A stretch of DNA of 64,000 bases from Spongiactinospora sp. TRM90649 (GTDB taxonomy: Bacteria; Actinomycetota; Actinomycetes; Streptosporangiales; Streptosporangiaceae), in the NCBI RefSeq assembly GCF_029382225.1, contig NZ_JARLTC010000020.1, forward strand, positions 62,001 through 126,000. The letters run 5' to 3'. The notes under the pieces are model-generated. The model searched no databases, was not told the DNA's origin, and saw only the letters and a list, made by a program, of their open reading frames with translations. The position numbers were made by a program, and so were the translations under genes. This document shows, one piece after another, positions 15,571-26,400 of this stretch. Position 1 is the stretch's first letter; each line of letters starts with the position of its first letter.

Positions 15571-18480
15571 ATGGCCACCGGCGCGACCCCCGAGCGTGCG
15601 AGCCGCGACCTCGGTGACCGAATCCGAGCGGTTCAGGATCTCTGCGACCGTGGCGAGCCCCTGGAAGCGGTGATGGCCGCCGTCCGCGAAGAGGGGCTGT
15701 CCGCCGCCGATCGGCGGCGTCTCGACGCCGAGGCCCTGGCGGGGCCGCTGGGCGCGCGGATCGACACCGCGATCAGGCGTGGCACGGCCCGCCGCCGCGA
15801 GATGCTCACCCTGCTCACGCCCTACCTGGGCACGGTCGATCCGGCGGTCAAACGCGCCCTCCCCGTCGCCAGGCGGGTGGTGCTCCACCTCATCGAGTCG
15901 CGCGAGCTGGCCGAGCTGGCCGAGGGCGACGCGCTCACGAAGGTCGTGGCCGCGGCGGCCGAGCCGTACCGCCGGGTGCGCAAGGGCCTGCGCTGGTACG
16001 CCGACCTGCCGTTACGGGGCGAACTGCCCGACGAGCTCTACCGCCTGCGCCAGGCCGACCTGGTGCCGGTCACCCAGATCGACGACATCTCCTGGATCGA
16101 CGGCCGGCTCCGCGTGACGGGTCACGCCTACCTGGCCGGGCTGTCGGTGCGCGGGCGCCGCTTCAACCGGGCCACGGTCGTGCTGCGCGGCCCGCGCTGG
16201 CAGCCCTCCGTGCGGCTGCGCACCCGGCGCACCTTCCGGCCGGAGGCCACCTACGGCGCGCACGAGCTGGGCTGCAACTACGACTGGTCCGGGTTCACCG
16301 CCGAGCTGCGGCCCTGGACCCTGCGCTGGCGGTCCTGGCTGCGCGGCGTCGCCCGGGGCGGACGGCGGCTGCTGCGCCGCCGCCCGGCCGTCCGCGACAC
16401 CACGACCTGGCGCGCCGAGATCGTGATCTGGAGCCGGGGCGCGCGGGCCGTGGGCCTGCTGCGCGGCCCCGCGCTCGGCCGCACCGAGCGCCCGCAGGGC
16501 CTGGAGGTCCGGCCGCGCTGGTGGGTGCGCCCGGTGTGGACCTCCGACCGCGCGCTGCAGGTCGTGCTCCAGCCGTACCGCGCCGAGCTGACCGGCGTGA
16601 GCCTCGACGGCGACGACGCGCGGCTGCGGGTGTTCCTGCCCGGCCGTCAGGTGAACAAGGGCCACGTGCGCCTCGGCGGCCACCGCATGTCCGCCGACTT
16701 CACCCCGGTCGCGAGCGGCACCGAGGTCGCCTTCGCGCTGTCCACCCAGAGCCTGCTGGCGGAGAAGGACGGCAGGCGGCTGTGGGTCGAGCCCAAGGGC
16801 GATCCGGCCGCCACCGTGATGCTCGGCGCGGCCGAGGAGTTCCGCGGCGCGATCGGCGACCGCGAGATCACCGTCCTGTCCGACCGGCGCGACCGCGTGG
16901 TCGTCTCGGCCCACCGGATCCGCCCGGTCATCACCGGGGCTTCGTGGTCCGCCGACGGCGCGGCGCTCGTGCTGGAGGGCCGCTACCCCGACCCCGGGGC
17001 CGAGGAGCGCGCGCTGACCCTGCGGCACCGCACCGGCCTGACCTACCGGATGCCGCTCTCGCGCGACGGCGACCGCTTCACCGTACGTCTCGACGCCGCG
17101 GCGATGCCCCGGTTCGGCGAGCCCGTCCCGCTGATGAGCGGCACCTGGCATCTGTCGGTGTTCCACCCCACGGCCCGCGAGTCGGTCCCCTTCCGGGTCG
17201 ATCACCAGGCGCTCGCGGCGCTCGACGAGGCCCCGCGCGTCCACGACGGCCGCCGCTACCAGTTCGTCTCCACCCGCTACGACGTCCCGGTCCTGATCGC
17301 CGCCGAGGAGAAGCCCGACGACGAGAAGGGCATGGCGGGCGTCTACGCGCTGGAGCGCCAGTTCTACCCGGCCCAGCGCCGCGAGCCGCTGCGCGAGGCC
17401 ACCGTCTACGTCGCCTACGACGGCAGGCAGTACGAGGGCAACGTGCGCGCCGTCTACGAGGAGCGGCTGCGCAGGGGAGACGGCGGCGAGCACATCTGGG
17501 TGGTCAAGGACGGCGCGTTCGTCCCGCCGGGCCCGGCCGAGCTGGGCTACGGCCCGGGCGAGCGGCCCAGTGTGGTGCGGGCGGGCAGCCGTGAGCACTA
17601 CGCGGCCCTCGCCAGGTCGCGATACGTGGTGACCAACTCGTTCCTGCCGCCGTGGTTCCGCGCCAGAGACGACCAGACGATCGTGCAGACCTGGCACGGC
17701 ACCCCGGTCAAGCGGGTCGGCAACGACCTGCCGCACATGTCGCGCGACCCGCGCCCGCCGGTGTGGCACCGGCAGGCCGCCGAGGTCCGGGGCTGGGATC
17801 TGCTGCTGTCGCAGAGCCCATGGGCCACGCCGGTGCTGCGCAAGGCGTTCGGCTACCAGGGCGAGGTGCTGGAGGGCGGCTACCCGCGCAACGACGTGCT
17901 CGTCGCCCCCGAGCGCGACGAGCTGGCCGCCGGGGTCCGCCGCCGCCTGGGTCTCGCCGAGGACGCCAAGGTGGTGCTGTACGCGCCGACCTACCGCGAC
18001 TACGACCGGAAGAACACCTCGCTGCGCCTCAACCTCGTGCAGGCCCGCACGATCCTGGGCGAGGGGCACGAGCTGCTGATCCGGGCGCATTCCATGCAGG
18101 CCGCCCCAGTGGTGCCCGACGACGGCTTCAGCCACGACGTCACCACATATCCAGACATCACCGATCTGCTGCTGATCACGGACGTCCTGATCACCGACTA
18201 CTCCTCGGTGATGTTCGACTTCGCCGCCACCGGCCGTCCGATGATCTTCTTCGCCTACGACCTCGACCGGTTCGCGGCCAAGCGCGGCGTCTATCTCGAT
18301 ATCGCCGAGGAGGCCCCCGGGCCGGTGCTGGCCACCTCCGCCCAGGTGATCCAGGCGGTCAAGGGCATCGACGGCATCGCCGCCGAATACGCCGAGCGCT
18401 ACGAGAACTTCCGCCGCGCCTACGCCCCCCGCGACGACGGGAAGGCCACGCGACGGCTCGTCGATCACGTCTTCGGTTAG
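15571..18480 (+). CDS. CDP-glycerol glycerophosphotransferase family protein (TagF-like)
   Basis: About 969 aa. The start may be ATG 15571 (GGAAGGCGG upstream) or GTG 15559. The N-terminal ~550 residues look like helical and beta repeat segments of unknown role. The C-terminal ~400 residues carry the glycerophosphotransferase fold: VVTNSFLPPWF, QTWHGTPVKRVGNDL, GYPRNDVL, VVLYAPTYRDY, HELLIRAHS and LITDYSSVMFDFA. The family polymerises glycerol- or ribitol-phosphate on the inner membrane face for teichoic-acid-like wall polymers. No other teichoic gene is adjacent. Confidence 0.88.
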   Translation: MATGATPERASRDLGDRIRAVQDLCDRGEPLEAVMAAVREEGLSAADRRRLDAEALAGPLGARIDTAIRRGTARRREMLTLLTPYLGTVDPAVKRALPVARRVVLHLIESRELAELAEGDALTKVVAAAAEPYRRVRKGLRWYADLPLRGELPDELYRLRQADLVPVTQIDDISWIDGRLRVTGHAYLAGLSVRGRRFNRATVVLRGPRWQPSVRLRTRRTFRPEATYGAHELGCNYDWSGFTAELRPWTLRWRSWLRGVARGGRRLLRRRPAVRDTTTWRAEIVIWSRGARAVGLLRGPALGRTERPQGLEVRPRWWVRPVWTSDRALQVVLQPYRAELTGVSLDGDDARLRVFLPGRQVNKGHVRLGGHRMSADFTPVASGTEVAFALSTQSLLAEKDGRRLWVEPKGDPAATVMLGAAEEFRGAIGDREITVLSDRRDRVVVSAHRIRPVITGASWSADGAALVLEGRYPDPGAEERALTLRHRTGLTYRMPLSRDGDRFTVRLDAAAMPRFGEPVPLMSGTWHLSVFHPTARESVPFRVDHQALAALDEAPRVHDGRRYQFVSTRYDVPVLIAAEEKPDDEKGMAGVYALERQFYPAQRREPLREATVYVAYDGRQYEGNVRAVYEERLRRGDGGEHIWVVKDGAFVPPGPAELGYGPGERPSVVRAGSREHYAALARSRYVVTNSFLPPWFRARDDQTIVQTWHGTPVKRVGNDLPHMSRDPRPPVWHRQAAEVRGWDLLLSQSPWATPVLRKAFGYQGEVLEGGYPRNDVLVAPERDELAAGVRRRLGLAEDAKVVLYAPTYRDYDRKNTSLRLNLVQARTILGEGHELLIRAHSMQAAPVVPDDGFSHDVTTYPDITDLLLITDVLITDYSSVMFDFAATGRPMIFFAYDLDRFAAKRGVYLDIAEEAPGPVLATSAQVIQAVKGIDGIAAEYAERYENFRRAYAPRDDGKATRRLVDHVFG

Positions 18481-18528
18481 AATCGAACGGTAAAGAAACT
18501 TACCGATTTCCGGCGGGCCGGGTCGAAC

Positions 18529-20079
18529 ATGGTCAAACGTTGGTCAACGGTCCGGCTGACGCTGGCGGCGGTCCTGGTGTGGGCGGGTGGCATGACCGGA
18601 TGCGGTGCTGACGTACGGGTCGAGGGGGCGGCGCTGGTTCCACTGCCGGCGTCGGTCGTCCCCGCGGCCGAGGGCGAGGACTTCACTCTCGAACCGGCGG
18701 TGGTGATCACCGCGCCCGGCGAGGCGGCCGGGGTGGCGGAACACCTGGCGCTCGCCGTGCAGGAGGCCACCGGGCAGAGGCCGCAGGCCGGGCCGGACGG
18801 CGCGATCCGTCTCGCGCTCACCCCCGGGGCCGGTGCGGAGGGCTACGAACTGGTCGTCGGCCCCGACGGCGTCGACCTGCGCGCCGAGACCACGGCCGGG
18901 CTCTTCTACGGCGTGCAGACCCTCCGGCAACTGCTGCCGCAGGCCCGCGACGGCGGGCCGTCCCGGATGGCGGGCGTGCGGATCACCGACCGCCCGCGCT
19001 TCGCCTGGCGCGGCGCGATGCTCGACGTGGCCCGGCACTTCCGGCCGGTCGCCGACGTCAAGCGCTACCTCGACCTGATGGCCGCCTACAAGCTCAACGT
19101 GCTGCACCTGCACCTGACCGACGACCAGGGCTGGCGGCTGGCCATCGCGGGCCGTCCCGAGCTGACCAGGATCGGCGGCTCGACCCAGGTGGGCGGCGGC
19201 CCCGGCGGCTTCTACACCGCCGACGACTACCGCGAGCTGGTGAAGTACGCGAGCGACCGGTTCATCGACATCGTGCCCGAGATCGACATGCCGGGACACA
19301 CCAACGCGGCGCTGGCCTCCTACGCCGAGCTGAACTGCGACGGGCGGGCCCGCGAGCCGTACACGGGGATAGAGGTCGGGTTCAGCACGCTCTGCGTGGG
19401 CTCGGCGGCCACCGACCGGTTCGTCTCCGACGTCATCGCCGAGGTGGCCCGGCTGACCCCCGGCGACTACGTCCACATCGGCGGCGACGAGGTGCGCGAG
19501 CTGAGCGAGGCCGACTACACCCGCTTCGTCGAGCGGGCGCAGGAGCTCGTCGTCCGCGCGGGCAAGCGGATGGTCGCCTGGCAGGAGGTCGGCAAGGCCA
19601 GGCTCGCGCCCGGCTCGGTGGTGCAGTACTGGCAGACCCGCGAGGAGCCCGACGACGTCGTCAACGCCGTGCGCCAGGGCGCGAAGGTCGTGCTGTCGCC
19701 GGCGTCCCGGGTGTATCTGGACATGAAGTACGACTCCGACAGTCGTGTCGGCCAGCAGTGGGCGGGCCTGGTCGAGGTCGAAGACTCCTACGACTGGGAT
19801 CCGGCGGCCCTGCTGCCCGGCGTCGGCGAGGCGGCCGTGCTCGGCGTCGAGGCCCCGCTGTGGACGGAGACCGTCACCAATATCGACGACCTGGAATACC
19901 TCGCCTTCCCTCGGCTGCCCGCGGTCGCCGAGGTCGCCTGGACCCCGCAGAAGTCGCGCGACTTCGAGGTCTTCGCGTCCCGGCTGGCGGGGCACGCCGA
20001 GATGTGGCGGCGCTGGGGCGTCGACTTCCACGAGTCGCCGCAGATCCCCTGGGGCACCACAGATCCGCTCACCCGATGA
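18529..20079 (+). CDS. Beta-N-acetylhexosaminidase (GH20) lipoprotein
   Basis: 516 aa. The signal peptide ends in a lipobox (GGMTGC), so it is a surface lipoprotein. An N-terminal GH20b-like domain spans about residues 35-150. The catalytic barrel then has FAWRGAMLDVARHF, LHLHLTDDQGWR, DIVPEIDMPGHTNA and the Asp-Glu pair in YVHIGGDEV. VAWQEV and a Trp-rich C-terminus complete the site. It removes terminal GlcNAc or GalNAc from chitooligosaccharides or wall sugars. Confidence 0.92.
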   Translation: MVKRWSTVRLTLAAVLVWAGGMTGCGADVRVEGAALVPLPASVVPAAEGEDFTLEPAVVITAPGEAAGVAEHLALAVQEATGQRPQAGPDGAIRLALTPGAGAEGYELVVGPDGVDLRAETTAGLFYGVQTLRQLLPQARDGGPSRMAGVRITDRPRFAWRGAMLDVARHFRPVADVKRYLDLMAAYKLNVLHLHLTDDQGWRLAIAGRPELTRIGGSTQVGGGPGGFYTADDYRELVKYASDRFIDIVPEIDMPGHTNAALASYAELNCDGRAREPYTGIEVGFSTLCVGSAATDRFVSDVIAEVARLTPGDYVHIGGDEVRELSEADYTRFVERAQELVVRAGKRMVAWQEVGKARLAPGSVVQYWQTREEPDDVVNAVRQGAKVVLSPASRVYLDMKYDSDSRVGQQWAGLVEVEDSYDWDPAALLPGVGEAAVLGVEAPLWTETVTNIDDLEYLAFPRLPAVAEVAWTPQKSRDFEVFASRLAGHAEMWRRWGVDFHESPQIPWGTTDPLTR

Positions 20080-20257
20080 CCCGCTGATCGTTGACCGGTG
20101 GGCGTGACATACGACTCATTCCTACATCGGCGTGTCGTCGTACATACCGCTAAAGCCGCCGATAACGTAGGTCGGCATGCCGTACTCGCCGTCAAGGGCG
20201 AGGAAAAGCGGTCAACCCGGCACGATCTTTCTCTGTGGTCTGATGGAATTCTGAGTT
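20080..20257. other. Intergenic region upstream of adnA
   Basis: No gene seen. An interrupted inverted repeat pairs CCTAC..CGGCG (20121-20132) with CGCCG..GTAGG (20157-20171), followed by a lower-GC stretch that probably holds the adnAB promoter. Confidence 0.4.
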
Positions 20258-23200
20258 GTGAGTGGTCAGACCTGGCGCCTGGTGCGCAACGGGACGCGGG
20301 GGCAGGCGTCACCTCCCGAGCTGGACGAGAACCAGCGGGCGGTGGTCGATCATCCCGGCGGCCCACTGCTCGTCCTGGCCGGTCCCGGCACCGGCAAGAC
20401 CACCACGATCGTCGAGACCATCGTCGATCGCGTCGAGCGCCGGGGGCTCGACCCCGAGCGGGTGCTCGTGCTCACCTTCAGCCGCAAGGCGGCGGGGGAG
20501 CTGCGCGATCGCATCACCGCCCGGTTGCGCCGCACCACCCGCACCCCGCTCGCCCTCACCTTCCACGGCTACGCCTACGCGCTGCTGCGCCGTGCCGCCG
20601 CCGACCGGGGCGACGAACCGCCGCGCCTGCTCACCGGCCCAGAGGAGCTGCTGGAGGTACGCCGCCTGCTGCACGGCGAGCTGGAGGACGGCGCTCCCGA
20701 CTGGCCGTCCTACCTGCGTGAGGCGCTGAAGACGCGCGGGTTCGCCGAGGAGGTCAGCGACTTCCTGGCGCGGGCCGCCGAGCGCGGCCTCGACGGCGAC
20801 GACCTCGTCGAGCTGGGACGCGCGCACGGCCGCGCCGACTGGGCGGCGGCGGGCCGCTTCGCGCGGCGCTACCAGGCCCGCTTCGACCTCGACCCGGTGC
20901 CCGCGCTCGACTACGCCGAGCTGATCAGGGCCGCCGCGGGCCTGCTCACCGAGGGGCCGGTCCGCGAACGAGAGCGCGCCGCCTACGACATCGTGTTCGT
21001 GGACGAGTACCAGGACACCGACCCGGCGCAGGAGCACCTGCTGCGCCGGCTCGCCGGAGACGGCCGCGACCTGGTCGTGGTGGGCGACCCCGACCAGTCC
21101 ATCTACGGCTTCCGGGGCGCCGAGGTGGACGGCATCATGCGCTTCCCCGAGCGGTTCCGCACCCGCGACGGCGACGAGGCCCCCGTGATCGCGCTGCGCA
21201 CCTGCCGCCGGATGGGGCCGGAGATCCTGCGCGCCTCGCGGCGGATCAGCGCCCGCCTGCCGTCCACGCCCGCGCGCGAGCACCGGCAGCTCAAGCCGGT
21301 GCGGCAGGACGGCGAGGTCAGGGTGCTGCTGACCGACAGCGCCACCCAGGAGGCCGCCGTCGTGGCCGACACGCTGCGCCGCGCGCATCTGCTCGACGGC
21401 GTGCCGTGGTCGCGGATGGCCGTCCTGGTCAGGTCGGCGGTGCGTCAGATGCCGCTGCTGCGCAGGGCGCTGGCCACGGCGGGCGTGCCCGTCATGGTGG
21501 CCGCCGACGAGCTGCCGCTGGCCAGTGAGCCGGGGGTCCGCCCGCTGATCGCGCTGCTCCGCGTGGCCACCGATCCCGCCGCACTCGACGAAGCGGTCGC
21601 CGAAGACCTGCTCACCGGCCCGATCGGCGGCACCGACATGATCGGCGTGCGCCGCCTGCGCCGCGCGCTCCGCGTCGCCGAGCACGCCGCCGCCGCCGAG
21701 CTGAGCGCCGAGGGCGCCGCGCCGGTCCCGGTGCGCTCCTCGGGCGAACTGCTGGTGGCCGCGGTCACCGACCAGGCCGAGCTGATCCGCGTGGAACCCC
21801 ACGTCGCCGCCCCCGCCACGAGGGTGGCCAGACTCGTCGCCACCGCCCGCGACGCCGTGCGGCGCAAGGGCTCGGCCGAAGAGGTCCTGTGGGAGGTGTG
21901 GCAGGCCAGCGGCCTCGCCGGCACCTGGACCGACGCGAGCGTCTCGGGCGGCCCGAGGGGCGTGCAGGCCGACCGCGACCTCGACGCGGTCGTCGCGCTC
22001 TTCGACCACGCGGCCCGCTTCGTGGACCGCCTGCCCAAGGCCGGGGTCGAGGTGTTCCTCGACGACATGGCCTCCCAGGAGATCGCGGGCGACAGCCTGG
22101 CCGAGCACGCGCCCGACGCCGAGGCCGTCCGCATCCTGACCGCGCACCGCGCCAAGGGCCTGGAATGGGACATCGTGGTCGTCGCGGGCGTGCAGGAGGC
22201 AGTCTGGCCCGACGTCCGGATGCGCGGCTCCATGCTCGGCATCGACGCGATGATCGAGCTGTCCAAGGGCTCGGCGCTCGACACCACCGAGTTCGCCGCC
22301 GCCGCGCTGGCCTCCAAGCAGCTCGCCGAGGAGCGGCGGCTGTTCTACGTGGCCGCCACCCGGGCCAGGAGCCGCCTGGTGGTCACCGCCGTCGGCGGCG
22401 ACGACACCGACGAGCGGCCCTCCCGGTTCCTGAACGAGCTGCTGCCCGGCGGCGTGGAGCCGGCCGGAGTCGACGACCGCGCCCGCTGGCTGAGCATGTC
22501 CGCGCTGGTCGCCGACCTGCGCCAGGCCGTCTGCGACCCGACCAGGCCCGCCGTGGTGCGCCGCGACGCCGCCCGCCACCTGGCCAGGCTCGCCGAGGCG
22601 GGCATCGCCGGGGCACACCCCGACGACTGGTACGGCCTGACCCCCCTCACCGACGACCGCCCGCTCGGCTGGCCCGACGACGTCGTCCGCATCTCCCCGT
22701 CGGCGGTGGAGAGCTTCAGCAAGTGCGGGCTGCGCTGGCTGCTGGAGACCGCGGTCGGGGCGTCCGGCACGTCGGCGGCGCAGGGCCTGGGCACGATCAT
22801 CCACGCGCTGGCCGTACTGGCGGCGACCGGCGTCCCGGCCGAGGAGACCCTCGGCAAGCGTCTCGACGCGATCTGGGACGAGCTCGACTTCGGCGGCAAG
22901 TGGTTCAACCGCAAGCAGCGCCAGGTCGCCGAGCAGATGATCAGGAAGTTCGTCCGCTGGCAGCAGGACAACGACCGCGACCTGATCTCCACCGAAGAGG
23001 CGTTCACCGCCGTGGTCGGCGAGGGCATCGAGATCAGGGGCCGGGTCGACCGCGTCGAGCGCGACGGCGACGGCCGCGCCGTCATCATCGACATCAAGAC
23101 CGGCGGGTCCAAGCCGTCCGAGTCCGAGATGGACCGCCACCCGCAGCTCGGCGTCTACCAGCTCGCCGCGCTGCTCGGCGCGTTCCGGCGGCACGGCATG

Positions 23201-23440
23201 ACCGAGCCCGGCGGCGCCGCCCTGGTGCAGGTGGGCAAGGCCGCCGGTAAAGACGCCAGGGAGCAGCAGCAGCGGGCGCTGGCCGACGACGACGACCCCG
23301 GCTGGGCCAAGGACATGGTCGACACCGTGGCCACCGGCATGTCCAGCCAGTTCTTCCAGGCGTCCGTGAACGACGGCTGCCGCACCTGCGCCGTCAGGTC
23401 GAGCTGCCCGGTCAGCGACGACGGAGGTCAGGTGTGCTGA
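20258..23440 (+). CDS. adnA: AdnA-type helicase-nuclease subunit
   Basis: 1060 aa from GTG 20258. The N-terminal UvrD-like motor has Walker A GPGTGKTTT (residue 42 on), FSRKAAGELRDRI, DEYQDTDPAQ and GDPDQSIYGFRGA, then motifs V and VI (LTAHRAKGLEWD, FYVAATRAR). The C-terminal RecB-type nuclease domain has GRVDRVERDGDG and IIDIKTG. An Fe-S cluster is indicated by Cys823 (SKCGLRW) and three Cys in CRTCAVRSSC (1041 on). With AdnB it forms the actinobacterial double-strand-break end-resection motor-nuclease. The downstream gene overlaps it by seven bases. Confidence 0.92.
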   Translation: MSGQTWRLVRNGTRGQASPPELDENQRAVVDHPGGPLLVLAGPGTGKTTTIVETIVDRVERRGLDPERVLVLTFSRKAAGELRDRITARLRRTTRTPLALTFHGYAYALLRRAAADRGDEPPRLLTGPEELLEVRRLLHGELEDGAPDWPSYLREALKTRGFAEEVSDFLARAAERGLDGDDLVELGRAHGRADWAAAGRFARRYQARFDLDPVPALDYAELIRAAAGLLTEGPVRERERAAYDIVFVDEYQDTDPAQEHLLRRLAGDGRDLVVVGDPDQSIYGFRGAEVDGIMRFPERFRTRDGDEAPVIALRTCRRMGPEILRASRRISARLPSTPAREHRQLKPVRQDGEVRVLLTDSATQEAAVVADTLRRAHLLDGVPWSRMAVLVRSAVRQMPLLRRALATAGVPVMVAADELPLASEPGVRPLIALLRVATDPAALDEAVAEDLLTGPIGGTDMIGVRRLRRALRVAEHAAAAELSAEGAAPVPVRSSGELLVAAVTDQAELIRVEPHVAAPATRVARLVATARDAVRRKGSAEEVLWEVWQASGLAGTWTDASVSGGPRGVQADRDLDAVVALFDHAARFVDRLPKAGVEVFLDDMASQEIAGDSLAEHAPDAEAVRILTAHRAKGLEWDIVVVAGVQEAVWPDVRMRGSMLGIDAMIELSKGSALDTTEFAAAALASKQLAEERRLFYVAATRARSRLVVTAVGGDDTDERPSRFLNELLPGGVEPAGVDDRARWLSMSALVADLRQAVCDPTRPAVVRRDAARHLARLAEAGIAGAHPDDWYGLTPLTDDRPLGWPDDVVRISPSAVESFSKCGLRWLLETAVGASGTSAAQGLGTIIHALAVLAATGVPAEETLGKRLDAIWDELDFGGKWFNRKQRQVAEQMIRKFVRWQQDNDRDLISTEEAFTAVVGEGIEIRGRVDRVERDGDGRAVIIDIKTGGSKPSESEMDRHPQLGVYQLAALLGAFRRHGMTEPGGAALVQVGKAAGKDAREQQQRALADDDDPGWAKDMVDTVATGMSSQFFQASVNDGCRTCAVRSSCPVSDDGGQVC

Positions 23441-26400
23441 GCGCCGCCGACCTCGCGGTCAAGCTCGGCATCCCGGCCCCCACGCCCGAGCAGGCCGAGG
23501 TCATCGAGGCCCCCCTGGAGCCGATGGTCGTGATGGCGGGCGCGGGCTCGGGCAAGAGCGAGACCATGGCCGGCCGGGTGGTCTGGCTGGTCGCCAACGG
23601 CCTGGTCAAGCCGGAGCACGTGCTCGGCCTCACCTTCACCCGCAAGGCCGCCACCGAGCTGGCCGCCCGCGTCCGCAAGCGGCTGACCGGGCTGGCCGAC
23701 GCCAAGCTGGTTCCCGTGGAGATGCTGGAGGAGGAGCCCACGGTCTCCACCTACCACGCCTACGCCGCCCGCCTGGTCACCGACCACGCGCTGCGCGAGG
23801 CGCTGGAGCCCACCATGCGGCTGGTGCCGCCCGCCGTGTCCTGGCAGATGGCCAGCCGCGCGGTCAGCCTCTACGACGGGCCGATGGAGCAAGTCGAGTG
23901 GGGCCCGGCCACCGTCACCCGCGCCGTGCTCGAACTCGCCGGTGAGATGTCCGAGCACCTGCGCGACGCCAAGGACGTCCGCGACCTCGGCACCTGGCTG
24001 GCGGGGAAGCTCGACGACGTGCGCGGCACGACCAACGCCGCCCAGCGCAGGCCGCTGGTCACCCAGCGGGCCAGGGAGCAACTGCTGCCCATGGTCGAGG
24101 CGTACGAGCGGATGAAGCGCCAGCGCGAGGTCATCGACTACGGCGACCAGATGGCGCTGGCCGCGCGCATCGCCGTCAACCACCCCGAGGTGGGCGCGAT
24201 CGAACGCGACCGGTTCGCCGTGGTGCTGCTCGACGAGTACCAGGACACCAGCCACGCCCAGCTCGTGCTGCTGCGCTCGCTGTTCGGCGGCGGCCACCCG
24301 GTCACCTCGGTGGGCGACCCCTGCCAGTCCATCTACGGCTGGCGCGGCGCCTCCGCGGGCAACCTGACCCGCTTCTCCCGCGACTTCCCCACCGGGACAG
24401 GCGACCGGTCCAAGGTCAGCCGCCTTTCGGTCAGTTTCCGCAACGGCGACAAGGTCCTCGACGTGGCCGCCCGCGTGCAGCTCCCGCTGCGGATCGAGGC
24501 GCGCGACGTGCCGGTGCTGATCCCCGGCAAGACCCGCGTCGAGCGCGGCCGGGTGCTGTGCGCGTTCCACGAGACCGCCGAGGACGAGGCCCGCTGGATC
24601 GCCGAGGGCGTCGCGGGCGTGCTCGGGCAGGAGTCCGCGCCCGACGGCCTGCCGTGGGGCGAGGGCGAGCGCGACAAGGCCAAGCCCAGCGCCTGGGGCG
24701 GGCAGCAGTCCGTGCAGCCCGCCGACGTGGCGATCCTGGCCCGCAAGCGGTCCCAGTTCCCGGCGCTGCGGCGGGCGCTTGAGGAGCGCGGCATCCCGGT
24801 CGAGGTGGTCGGCCTGGGTGGGCTGCTCGCCGTGCCCGAGGTCGCCGACATCGTGGCCACGCTGCGCGTCCTGTACGACCCGACGGCGGGCGACGCCCTG
24901 GTGCGGCTGCTCGGCGGGCCGCGCTGGCGGATCGGCCCGGCCGACCTCAAGGTGCTCGGCGACCTCGCCCGCGAGCTGAACCGCGAGACCGACCAGGGCG
25001 CGTCCCGGCCCGACGACCCGCTCGACCAGGTCGTGGCCGACATGGCCGAGGAGCGCGGCAGCCTGGTCGACGCCCTGGACGAACTGCCCGAGCGCGACGA
25101 GTGGCAGGACCGCTTCTCGCCGCTGGCCCGGGTTCGGCTGCTCGCGTTCGCGGCCGAGCTGCGCACGCTGCGGGCCCACGCGGGCCGTCCCCTGCCCGAC
25201 CTGATCGGCGAGGTGGAACGCCGGACCGGCCTGGACATCGAGGTCGCGGCCCGCTCGGGCGCGGCGAGCGCCTTCGCCGCCCGCGCCGACCTCGACGCCT
25301 TCCTCGACGCCGGGGCCCGGTTCGCCGGAGACGCCGAAGATCCCACCCTCGGCGCGTTCCTCGCCTACCTGAAGGCCGCCGACGAGGAGGAGAACGGCCT
25401 CGACGCCGGCCGGGTGGGCGACAGCAACAGCGTCAAGCTGATGACCATCCACGCGTCCAAGGGCCTGGAGTGGCCCGTGGTCGTGGTGCCAGGCCTGTCG
25501 CAGCTCACCAACAAGAGCGGGGCGCTCACCACCGGCACCGTCTTCCCCGCCAAGCCGGTCACGACCCCCCGATGGACGGAGAACCCCCGCAAACTGCCCT
25601 ATCCGCTTCGCGGCGACGCCGGTGACCTGCCCCGGCTCGCCGGGCTGGAGAAGGACGACCTCATCGACTTCGACGCCGAGTGCCGCGAACGCGACCTGAT
25701 GGAGGAGCGGCGGCTCGCCTACGTCGCCGTCACCCGCGCCCACTACCTGCTCATCGCCTCCGGCTACCGGTGGGGCAGCGCGTCCAAGCCGCTGGAGCCG
25801 TCGGAATTCCTGCTGGAGATCCGCGACACCTGCGGGCGGGTCGCCCGGTGGGCGGCCGACCTCGAAGAGGGCGCGGCCAACCCGCTGCTGGCCCAGCCCG
25901 CCGAGGCCACCTGGCCGGTCACTCCGGACGGCGTCCGCTACGTCGCGATGCTCGACGGCGCCGGGCTGGTGGAGGACGCCCTGGCCGGAACCCTCACCGA
26001 GCCCGCCGTGAACGAACCGGTGCGCGAGCGCGACCGCGAGCGGGTGCGGGCCTGGGAGCGCGACACCGAACTGCTCATGCTGGAGCGCGAACGCCTGCGG
26101 CGGCGGCCCCCCACCCAGGTCACCCTGCCGGAACGGCTGACCGTCTCGGCGCTGGTGAACCTGGCCTCCGACCCGGGCGAGCTGGCCCGCAGGATCAGGC
26201 GTCCCATGCCCGCGCGCCCGGCGCCGCTGGCCCGCCGGGGCACCGCGTTCCACCACTGGCTGGAGACCCGCTGGGGGCAGCAGAGCCTGTTCGCCGAGCT
26301 GGAGCTGCCCGGTGCCGCAGACGACCTGGCCGAGGCCGACGTCGCGCTCGGCGAGCTGTGCGACCGGTTCGAGGAGAGCGAGTGGGCGGCCCGCCGTCCG